NCBI GenBank assembly: GCA_015222065.1
Contig: JADFUQ010000165.1
Location: 1 to 18,777, forward strand
Length of the DNA: 18,777 nucleotides
DNA from: Bacteroidota bacterium
GTDB lineage: Bacteria; Bacteroidota; Bacteroidia; Bacteroidales; VadinHA17
Direction: 5' to 3'
A program made the position numbers and the translations under genes. Within the stretch, counting starts at the first letter, position 1, and every line of letters begins with the position of its first letter. Shown here one piece after another: positions 6,483 to 13,163 of the stretch. Below the pieces are notes generated by a model. The model had not been told where the DNA came from. It did not search any database and saw nothing but the letters and a program-made list of their open reading frames with translations.

Positions 6483-9074
6483 TTATTTTTCAATCTTCAG
6501 GGTTACCCTCTTCAAATCAACAGAATTTCCACCAATCAGGATGTCAAAATCTCCCGGTTCCACAAACCTGTTTCCATCATCATCAATAACCCTGAAATCT
6601 TCTGATTTAAGCATAAAACTTACTATTTGCGACTCACCGGGATCAAGATATATCCTTTTAAAATCGCGTAATGCTTTTTTTGCCACAGGGTAAATACTTT
6701 CAATATCTTTAACATAAAGTTGCACTACTTCACTCCCACCAATATCACCTGTATTTTTCACCTTAACCGTAACTTCAACACTTCCTGATTTATCAATACT
6801 TTTATCTGAAAGCTCCGGAGTTCCATACTCAAAAGTGGTATATGAAAGTCCATATCCAAACGGAAACAAAGGTTCTCCTTCGAAGTAACGGTAAGTACGG
6901 TTTTTCATACTGTAATCTTCAAACGGTGGCAGGTCATTAACCGACTTATAAAAAGTGACAGGTAACCGTCCGCCGGGATTATATTTTCCGAAAATCACAT
7001 CAGCAAGAGCAGTACCTCCTGCCTGACCGGGGTACCATGCCTGTATTATGGCAGGCAGGTTCTTTTTCTCCCAGTTCAATGCAACAGCACAACCACTGAA
7101 ATTTACCAGCACAACCGGGGTCCCCGTTGCATGTATGCTTTTAACCAATTTTTCCTGAACAGCCGGCAATTTTATATTTGTCCGATCCCCACCAGAGAAT
7201 CCTTCGAAAGGCACCTGCATCTCCTCTCCTTCAAGACGCGGTGAAATACCTCCGCAAAAAATCACAACATCTGACGATTTTGCCAGGTTAACTGCTTCGG
7301 CAAAGGCGTCATATCCGGGAAGTCTCCATTCCATCTTTATCTCGGCATTCCATGCATTCTGAAAATACTCAAGCCGGATATCATACCTCTTCCCCTTATC
7401 CATATGAAACTTCCCATGTTCTGTTGTGGTTCCATGAACTGACCATTGCTCTATCACCTCTTTCCCGTTAATAAACAAACGATAACCATCGTCACCTGTA
7501 ACACCAAATATATATTCCCCTGTTTTCGGTGCTTCGATTTTCCCTGTCCACCTGGCCGAAAAATTCTCATGCGGAATACCTTCTACATAAGCATCTTCCT
7601 GCCAGTCAAAAGCAATTTCTTTATCAACACAAACCACAGCCGGTTCTCCTTTAAGTTCCTTATTGGCAAAATATTCACCTTTCAATCCCCTTTCTTCACC
7701 TGTTGTAAGGTATTTCCCTGGAATTATACTCATAACCATATCCTTACCAACAAGTCCGCAACCGGGAGTATATTTCACATTTGTTCCTTCTCCAACACTA
7801 TTCTTAATACCTGCCAGGGCAGTTACAGGATAAGAAGGTGTTCCGTTGTAATTACCAAGAAGCACATCAAGGTCATCGGCGTTTGGGCCAATAACAGCAA
7901 TTTGCTTCAACTTATTGTTAAGTGGCAGAAGGTTATTATCATTTTTTAAAAGAATTATTGATTCCTGTGCCACAGTAAGCGCAAGATCTGAGTGTTCCGG
8001 TGCATCATTCTTTTCATAAGGAATATTTGAATAGGGAACCATTTCCGGAGGATCGAACATTCCAAGTTTGAACCGCGCCCTGAAGAGCCGTTTAACTGTC
8101 ACGTCAATCTCTTCTTCTGTAATCAATCCCTGTTCCACGGCATTAAGCAGTGATTCATAAGTTCTACCACAATTCAGGTCACATCCTTTTTTCACTGCAA
8201 GTGCTGAGGCTTCTTCAGGGGTTTCAACAAGTTCGTGATACGCGTATATATCCCTTATGGCGCCACAATCGGAAACCACATAGCCTTCAAAACCCCATTT
8301 GTCACGAAGAATATCGCCCATCAGCAGGTCATGAGCACAACAGGACTGACCAAGGTAACGGTTATAGGCACCCATTATAGAATATGCCTTTCCTTCTATA
8401 ATTGTTGCTTCAAATGCAGGCAGATATGTATCCCACAGATCACGCATATCTGTGACAGCATCAAAATAGTGACGATTGGGCTCAGGTCCGCTGTGAACAG
8501 CGTAGTGCTTTGGTGTTGCCACCACTTTCAGGTATTTGGGATGGTCGCCTTGCAGACCTTTGACAAAAGCAGTGCCAATTTTCGAAGTCAGTACAGGATC
8601 CTCACCATAGGTCTCCTGTCCCCTGCCCCAGCGCGGGTCACGGAAAATATTGATATTGGGCGACCAGAAAGTAAGCCCGTGATAACGGCTCCTGTCATTA
8701 TTCCGCACAAACTCATGATATTTTGCACGTGCTTCGGTGGAAGTAACATCAGCCATTTTGTATATAAGATCGGTATCCCAAGTAGCTGCCAGGCCTATTG
8801 CCTGTGGAAAAACAGTAGCAACACCGGCACGCGCAACTCCATGCAGGCATTCGTTCCACCAGTTATATCCGGGAATTCCCAACCTTTCAACCGGAGCTGC
8901 AACATCAGTCATCTGGGAGATTTTTTCTTCAAGTGTCATCCTTGATACCAGGTCGTCCACCCTTTTGTCAATAGATTTGGAAGGATCCCGGAAAGGATAT
9001 TCATACTTGTTCGCACAGTTTGAAAGAATTAATCCAAAAAATAACAGGGTAAAAATTGATTTGAACCGGTTCAT
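6483..9074 (-). CDS. GH3 beta-glucosidase/beta-xylosidase lipoprotein with PA14 insert
   Basis: An 863-residue glycoside hydrolase of family 3, expected to release terminal beta-linked sugars from oligosaccharides. Order of parts: a short hydrophobic leader with possible lipidation Cys C20 (LSNC; Asn before Cys is unusual), a GH3 barrel at about 35-340, the alpha/beta-sandwich domain at about 370-740 interrupted by a PA14 domain (about 462-590, GLKGEYFAN to MEWRLPG), and a fibronectin-III-like C-terminus (about 765-860). NWWNECLHGVAR (71-82) is typical of the xylosidase-like branch. K189-H190 and nucleophile D269 in VSDCG are present. The acid/base is probably one of E615, E617 or E618. It follows the methyltransferase gene by 36 bp on the same strand, with no functional link. 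No SusC/SusD pair is nearby. Exact substrate is unresolved between glucosides and xylosides. Confidence 0.93.
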   Translation of the reverse strand: MNRFKSIFTLLFFGLILSNCANKYEYPFRDPSKSIDKRVDDLVSRMTLEEKISQMTDVAAPVERLGIPGYNWWNECLHGVARAGVATVFPQAIGLAATWDTDLIYKMADVTSTEARAKYHEFVRNNDRSRYHGLTFWSPNINIFRDPRWGRGQETYGEDPVLTSKIGTAFVKGLQGDHPKYLKVVATPKHYAVHSGPEPNRHYFDAVTDMRDLWDTYLPAFEATIIEGKAYSIMGAYNRYLGQSCCAHDLLMGDILRDKWGFEGYVVSDCGAIRDIYAYHELVETPEEASALAVKKGCDLNCGRTYESLLNAVEQGLITEEEIDVTVKRLFRARFKLGMFDPPEMVPYSNIPYEKNDAPEHSDLALTVAQESIILLKNDNNLLPLNNKLKQIAVIGPNADDLDVLLGNYNGTPSYPVTALAGIKNSVGEGTNVKYTPGCGLVGKDMVMSIIPGKYLTTGEERGLKGEYFANKELKGEPAVVCVDKEIAFDWQEDAYVEGIPHENFSARWTGKIEAPKTGEYIFGVTGDDGYRLFINGKEVIEQWSVHGTTTEHGKFHMDKGKRYDIRLEYFQNAWNAEIKMEWRLPGYDAFAEAVNLAKSSDVVIFCGGISPRLEGEEMQVPFEGFSGGDRTNIKLPAVQEKLVKSIHATGTPVVLVNFSGCAVALNWEKKNLPAIIQAWYPGQAGGTALADVIFGKYNPGGRLPVTFYKSVNDLPPFEDYSMKNRTYRYFEGEPLFPFGYGLSYTTFEYGTPELSDKSIDKSGSVEVTVKVKNTGDIGGSEVVQLYVKDIESIYPVAKKALRDFKRIYLDPGESQIVSFMLKSEDFRVIDDDGNRFVEPGDFDILIGGNSVDLKRVTLKIEK

Positions 9075-9106
9075 AATGTAGGGATATTATATGTTAATGC
9101 TTTGTT

Positions 9107-9126
9107 GCTGTTAGCTGTTAGCTGTA
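9107..9126. repeat. Heptameric repeat GCTGTTA, nearly three units
   Basis: GCTGTTA, GCTGTTA and GCTGTA follow each other without gaps. The last two units overlap the final codons and stop of the methyltransferase gene, so they code part of its C-terminus (residues A-N-S then stop). The period is 7 bp as in the arrays at 88-129 and 11444-11469, although the word differs. Confidence 0.7.
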
Positions 9127-10016
9127 TGGTATACTTTCGCTTTATTCATTATAGCAGTAATATGATCAGGGGTTGTTCCGCAACATCCACCGATGATTGA
9201 GACACCGGCATCAATAAGATCGGGAACATGGCCAGCCATTTCATCCGGAGTTTCAGGGAAAACAGTTTTTCCATCTTCAATTTTCGGGATACCTGCATTA
9301 GCCTGTACCAACAAAGGAATATTACTATCAAAATCCCTGAACGCCTTAACAATAGGTATCATTGCCTCCATCCCGTAACCACAGTTTGTACCGATAATAC
9401 TTGCGCCGGCACTTAACAATTTTTCTGCCATCTGAGCCGGTGTAATACCCATAACTGTTTTGTAATCCCCACTCATGGTTTTTACGAATGTAAAAGTACA
9501 GACTACCTCGAGATCTGTATTTTCAACTGCAGCTTTAACAGCCAGTTCAGCCTCATCCAGTGCAGACATTGTCTCAATGCAAATTGCATCTGCCCCGCCT
9601 TGTTCCAGAGCATGTACCTGTTCTGCAAAAGTATCATACATTTCATTCTCAGAAACATCGCCCATCATCAATATTTTCCCGGTCGGTCCTACTGATCCCA
9701 AAACCAAACATTTATCACCCGCGGCTTCCCTTGATATCTCTGCAGCAAGTCTGTTTAATTCCACGGCATCATTCTCTAATCCAATGCCTGCCAGGGTTAT
9801 CCCGTTTCCTCTGAAACTGTTTGTTTCAATCATATCAACCCCCAGATCAACATAGCTTTGTGCAACCTCAAGAACTTTTTTCCTTTGATCTCTGTTCCAC
9901 AATTCACAGCTTTCACCCGGCTTCAAACCGGCAAACTGGAAAATCGTCCCCCATGCACCATCACAAAAAAGCAATGATCTTGATTTCAGAAGTTCCTGAA
10001 TTCCGGTTGTTCTCAT
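9111..10016 (-). CDS. Homocysteine S-methyltransferase family protein (MetH module I-like)
   Basis: A 301-residue cytoplasmic TIM-barrel protein resembling the N-terminal homocysteine-binding module of cobalamin-dependent methionine synthase, and also BHMT and MmuM. The zinc-thiolate ligands C212 (GTNCGYG) and C278-C279 (GGCCGTTP) are intact. DGAWGT at 19-24 and IETNSF at 63-68 are family motifs. The start ATG is the first in frame near the beginning of the fold. It lies 42 bp downstream of a corrinoid protein on the same strand, so the pair can be read as MetH cut into separate proteins: methyl-corrinoid would donate a methyl group to homocysteine or another thiol. The pterin-binding and reactivation modules are not in the window. 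It could instead serve a different thiol or a methyl-catabolism route. Confidence 0.88.
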   Translation of the reverse strand: MRTTGIQELLKSRSLLFCDGAWGTIFQFAGLKPGESCELWNRDQRKKVLEVAQSYVDLGVDMIETNSFRGNGITLAGIGLENDAVELNRLAAEISREAAGDKCLVLGSVGPTGKILMMGDVSENEMYDTFAEQVHALEQGGADAICIETMSALDEAELAVKAAVENTDLEVVCTFTFVKTMSGDYKTVMGITPAQMAEKLLSAGASIIGTNCGYGMEAMIPIVKAFRDFDSNIPLLVQANAGIPKIEDGKTVFPETPDEMAGHVPDLIDAGVSIIGGCCGTTPDHITAIMNKAKVYHTANS

Positions 10017-10058
10017 TGAAAATTAGATTTGAGTAAAATTGCAAAGTATTCCTGGATG

Positions 10059-10694
10059 TTACGAAGCAAGCAATTTCCTGGCAAGGCTCACAGCGCCATT
10101 AGCATTTTCACTATATCCGTCAGCGTCAATCTGGTCACAGAATTCCTGTGTAACAGCAGGACCACCAATTATCACTTTCACTTTATCACGTACACCTGCT
10201 TCCTTAAGAGCCTCGATCACATCTCTCATTGAAGGCATAGTTGTTGTAAGCAGGGCAGATAAAGCTACAATATCAATCTCTTTTGATTGAACTGCTGCAA
10301 CAATTTTATCAGAAGGAACATCCACTCCCATGTTATCCACCTCAAAACCGCTTCCTTCAAGCATTGATGCTACAAGGTTTTTCCCTATATCGTGCAAATC
10401 GCCTTTAACTGTACCGATAATCACCCTGCCCTGAGGTTCGATACCCGATGCAGCAAGAAGTGGCCTTAACAATTCAAGTGAGCCTTTCATTGCCCTTGCA
10501 GCCATCAGTAGTTCCGGTACAAACACTTCATTTCTTTCAAACTTTCCCCCGATAACATCCATCGCGGTGATCATATATTTTTGAATTATCTCCTGTGGGT
10601 CAGTTTTTTCAGCAAGTGCTTCTTTTGTTATTTGAACTGAAGTATTTAAATCCCCCGAGATAATAGATTCGTTCAGTTTATTCAAATCAGTCAT
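10059..10694 (-). CDS. Corrinoid (B12-binding) methyltransferase protein
   Basis: A 211-residue protein with the arrangement of MetH module III and MtaC/MtbC/MttC-type corrinoid carriers: an N-terminal four-helix cap (about 1-85) and a Rossmann-like B12 domain (about 88-210). The cobalt-ligating motif D-x-H-x-x-G is at 99-104 with H101, followed by the S-x-L stretch near 146-149 and GGP at 177-179. A longer frame opens at 10808, but its extra 38 residues are hydrophobic and A/T-rich, overlap the divergent HAD gene and lie outside the family, so the ATG giving MTDLNKL is chosen. It is cotranscribed with the downstream homocysteine methyltransferase-like gene and presumably shuttles methyl groups for it. 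The methyl donor enzyme is not identified. Confidence 0.92.
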   Translation of the reverse strand: MTDLNKLNESIISGDLNTSVQITKEALAEKTDPQEIIQKYMITAMDVIGGKFERNEVFVPELLMAARAMKGSLELLRPLLAASGIEPQGRVIIGTVKGDLHDIGKNLVASMLEGSGFEVDNMGVDVPSDKIVAAVQSKEIDIVALSALLTTTMPSMRDVIEALKEAGVRDKVKVIIGGPAVTQEFCDQIDADGYSENANGAVSLARKLLAS

Positions 10695-10709
10695 AGTATT
10701 ATTTTTGCC

Positions 10710-10726
10710 CAAAAATAACAAAAATA
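10710..10726 (-). promoter_or_regulatory. Two candidate -7 boxes (TAnnTTTG) for the corrinoid gene
   Basis: On the minus strand TATTTTTG occurs twice, at 10717-10710 and 10726-10719, 16-25 bp before the chosen start. Each fits the Bacteroidetes -7 consensus TAnnTTTG, but no TTTG is seen at the expected -33 spacing. The 97-bp gap also has to hold the promoter of the divergent HAD gene. A/T-rich background makes this weak. Confidence 0.25.
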
Positions 10727-10791
10727 AAATCGCAATATCTATAATTACTTCTTTTCTTATCTTTATCGCCCTATTTAATTGATTTTCTTTC

Positions 10792-11382
10792 ATGAAAATA
10801 CTACTCAAACCCGGAGTTAAGGCACTTATTTTTGATTTTGATGGGACACTTGTGGATACAATGCCACTTCATTATAAAGCATGGAACCATGTTTTTCAGA
10901 GAATTGGAGTTAACTACCCAAAAGATCTGTTTAATAAAAACGCAGGATTACCGGCATGGAAAATTGCTGAAATTGTTTTACAAAATGCCGGGGTCAGGAA
11001 TAAATTTGACCCGCGTGTTCTTTGCAATCAGAAATTTGAAATATTTAACAAATTAGTACCGGAGATAAAAATCATTGAACCTGTTGCAGATATTGTTTAC
11101 AAATATTATAACACGATGCCTCTATCCATTGGTACCGGTGGGCACATAGCTACAGTAGAATTAACTTTAAAGCACACAGGACTTGACCGGTATTTCGATA
11201 TAATAGTAACGGCAGACGATGTATCAAAACACAAGCCCGAACCCGATACTTTTCTTGAATGTACCAGGAGAATGAATACCCCTCCCGAATATTGCCAGGT
11301 TTTTGAGGATGGCGACCGTGGGATTGAAGCTGCAAAAAGAGCAGGTATGATGGTTACTGATGTAAGACAGTTTCTAAGTTAG
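10792..11382 (+). CDS. HAD-superfamily hydrolase, beta-phosphoglucomutase/YqaB-like
   Basis: A 196-residue cytoplasmic HAD protein. Motif I is DFDGT with D15 and D17. An alpha-helical cap of the subfamily-I, beta-phosphoglucomutase type follows (about 20-90). Motif II Thr is probably T115 in IGTGG, motif III Lys is K148 in KHKPEPD, and motif IV is FEDGDRG (171-177). The small size and cap type fit YqaB-like sugar-phosphate phosphatases (for example on fructose-1-phosphate) or beta-phosphoglucomutases, and sequence alone does not decide between them. It is transcribed away from the corrinoid gene, with 97 bp between starts, and it converges with the SGNH-like lipoprotein gene. No functional partner is evident. 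Confidence 0.88.
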   Translation: MKILLKPGVKALIFDFDGTLVDTMPLHYKAWNHVFQRIGVNYPKDLFNKNAGLPAWKIAEIVLQNAGVRNKFDPRVLCNQKFEIFNKLVPEIKIIEPVADIVYKYYNTMPLSIGTGGHIATVELTLKHTGLDRYFDIIVTADDVSKHKPEPDTFLECTRRMNTPPEYCQVFEDGDRGIEAAKRAGMMVTDVRQFLS

Positions 11383-11443
11383 AGTGCTTTTAAGGATCGG
11401 CGATCTGACTACTCAATTTCACGAGGAAGGAGTAATGAGTGGT

Positions 11444-11469
11444 ACGGGTTTCGGGTTACGGGTTACGAG
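11444..11469. repeat. Heptameric repeat ACGGGTT, three units plus remnant
   Basis: ACGGGTT, TCGGGTT and ACGGGTT are followed by ACGAG at exact 7-bp spacing. It lies in the 283-bp gap between the convergent HAD and SGNH-like genes and has no coding role. It superficially resembles telomere-like repeats, but three units in a bacterial intergenic gap do not support that. Confidence 0.75.
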
Positions 11470-11566
11470 TAAGAAGAAAAGAGGCAGATTTCAATACCCA
11501 CCAATAAATTAGTGAGTTAAAATATCATGCGTAAAGACCTGCCAGAGTGCGCCGAAGACATACTAA

Positions 11567-11658
11567 TGACACGAGCGTTAGCGAGTACTTGACGGGAGCG
11601 TTAGCGACCAAATGACGTGAGCGATAGCGAACATATGACACGAACGAAGTGAGTCCCG
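11567..11658. repeat. Four tandem 23-bp units (TGACNNGAGCGNTAGCGA-type)
   Basis: Four back-to-back 23-bp units start at 11567, 11590, 11613 and 11636, each opening with TGAC. Units 1-3 share GAGCGTTAGCGA or GAGCGATAGCGA in the middle, and unit 4 is diverged (CGAACGAAGTGAG). The last unit ends 8 bp from the stop codon of the SGNH-like gene, which is read on the opposite strand. There are no spacers between units, so this is not a CRISPR array. It may be a slippage product, a protein-binding array or part of the convergent terminator region. The remainder of 11383-11665 shows no gene. Confidence 0.85.
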
Positions 11659-11665
11659 AAGCGAA

Positions 11666-13159
11666 CTATTCCTCAACTGTATTGCCAACAAATAGGTTAA
11701 CATCAATAAGGGGAATATTGCTGCCAAAATTATCATTAATGCGCTGGATAAACCGGTTGGCAACAAATGTATTTCCCCTGGGATTAAAGTGCAGACCATC
11801 GAGTGAAAAAATTGAATTATATCCTAATCTTGCTCCAAGCGGTACTCCATTAAAATCAAATTGCTCCTGCGTGGAAATTTGTCCCCAGGCATTTATTTTT
11901 CCGGTCATCGAAATTTCATGAATTATCGAATTTAAATCTACCACAACTATTCTACCATTATATTCGTCTGCCAGAGCGTTAATTACATGGTTGTATGAAT
12001 TAATCCTGATCCGGAGTTCATGCAGCTGGTTTTCACTTAAATAAAACTCTTGACCAACCGGGATTATTGAACCAAGATCACCCTGGTTAACTTCCTCTTC
12101 GGAAATAGTCAAAAGTACCAGTTCTCCTTCAGTCAGTTGTCTGATTTTTGACAGCGTACTGCCATCAGGGTAGACTGCATCACATAACGATTCATCAACC
12201 ACAACCAGGGGCTGTGGATATAAAGTAGCACCATTATCATTGAAGTCAATCATTGGTCTCATTTCATTATCCGGCACCATGTTATGTGCAATAACTGCCA
12301 GGTTAAACGGTGTTGTAAAACTCCTGGCCTGCGTTAGTCTGGAACCACTCAAACGCATAAAGTTGTATTGCCTGAAATAGAAAAATGGAAGATCGGAAAT
12401 GTAAGGCAAATTGGCAATAACACCTTTTGTTTCCGGATTTTCCAGCAGTCCTTCAATTATTTCCGATATACTTTCTTCAAAAACATCAGCAGGGGTCAAA
12501 TCATATTCCTGAATCTGGTCAGGATCGGAAGGTGGATCAACCTCACCACTACCACCGGACATTGCAAAATTTAAAACATCGTACATTCCAAGCCATAAAG
12601 TAAAAAATGAAGGATTGGTTGATATGATATCATTCAACAAGGTTCCTGTTCCGGGATTAACCGCGAACCTTTCATAATAAATATTATCTGTTAAATCAGC
12701 CCTGTCGATCTGAAAACTTTTAACCAGAGGCACTGAAAAATTCCTGATTTTATTTTTCTCCCCGGAAAACATATCAGGCAGTTCACCCGGTGTAAGCCGC
12801 CTGATTGGATCCTCATCTGTTACATTACTGAATTTATAAATCCATTTACCATAGCAATGAGCCGGTTCTGAAACAATTGGATTATAGCCATTCTCGGAAG
12901 AAACTAGCGGCTGCAGAAATTCATCATTATTACTACCCACCATAGCAAATTGCCCGGAAAGGATAGCAGGAAAAGAATTTGCCTGTCCACCGATATATAA
13001 TGCACCATTCATGAACCCTGCGGAATAATTATCTCCTACAGCAATGTAAGTTGTCAAATCAATATTTCCGGAAGAAAGTTCCTCGTCAGTTACCGGAAAT
13101 TCATAACTGCATGAAACAAGAAAACCTATTAATATAAAGTATATCAGATTTCTAATCAT
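11666..13159 (-). CDS. SGNH-hydrolase-like lipoprotein with degenerate active site
   Basis: A 497-residue exported lipoprotein: hydrophobic leader, then lipobox LVSC with C17. The body has the plan of Bacteroidetes SGNH/GDSL lipoproteins. YIAVGDNYSAGF at 38-49 fits their block I (usually G-N/D-S-L-T-A-G), but N44 stands at the nucleophile Ser position. LWLGMYDVL at 189-196 fits block III (usually G-N-N-D), with Y193 replacing Asn. Block V DGLHFNPRG (454-462) keeps D454 and H457. Loss of both Ser and block-III Asn suggests a binding protein rather than an esterase, unless S46 substitutes. The alignment is by eye. It begins 4 bp after the TonB-dependent receptor and is surely cotranscribed, so a surface-lipoprotein partner of that receptor is the likely role. 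The substrate is unknown. Confidence 0.75.
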   Translation of the reverse strand: MIRNLIYFILIGFLVSCSYEFPVTDEELSSGNIDLTTYIAVGDNYSAGFMNGALYIGGQANSFPAILSGQFAMVGSNNDEFLQPLVSSENGYNPIVSEPAHCYGKWIYKFSNVTDEDPIRRLTPGELPDMFSGEKNKIRNFSVPLVKSFQIDRADLTDNIYYERFAVNPGTGTLLNDIISTNPSFFTLWLGMYDVLNFAMSGGSGEVDPPSDPDQIQEYDLTPADVFEESISEIIEGLLENPETKGVIANLPYISDLPFFYFRQYNFMRLSGSRLTQARSFTTPFNLAVIAHNMVPDNEMRPMIDFNDNGATLYPQPLVVVDESLCDAVYPDGSTLSKIRQLTEGELVLLTISEEEVNQGDLGSIIPVGQEFYLSENQLHELRIRINSYNHVINALADEYNGRIVVVDLNSIIHEISMTGKINAWGQISTQEQFDFNGVPLGARLGYNSIFSLDGLHFNPRGNTFVANRFIQRINDNFGSNIPLIDVNLFVGNTVEE

Positions 13160-13163
13160 TGTT

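Noticed and set aside
6388..6693. Plus-strand frame of 101 codons starting in the palindrome right arm
   Set aside because: Most of it is antisense to the C-terminal domain of the GH3 protein, and the start lies within repeat DNA. No recognisable product.
8235..8945. A 236-codon plus-strand open frame inside the GH3 gene
   Set aside because: It is antisense to a clearly conserved GH3 barrel region, its peptide shows no domain-like pattern, and other frames in the same place (8737-9081, 7446-7949) are open for the same reason.
10695..10808. N-terminal extension of the corrinoid protein
   Set aside because: The added 38 residues are not part of the corrinoid-protein family, overlap the divergent HAD start and include promoter-like A/T DNA.
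11444..11469. Telomere-like GGGTTAC repeat
   Set aside because: Only three units occur, in the middle of the chromosome segment and flanked by ordinary genes. Better treated as one of several heptamer repeats.
11567..11658. CRISPR-like array
   Set aside because: Units are contiguous with no unique spacers, the repeats diverge from each other, and no cas gene is in the window.
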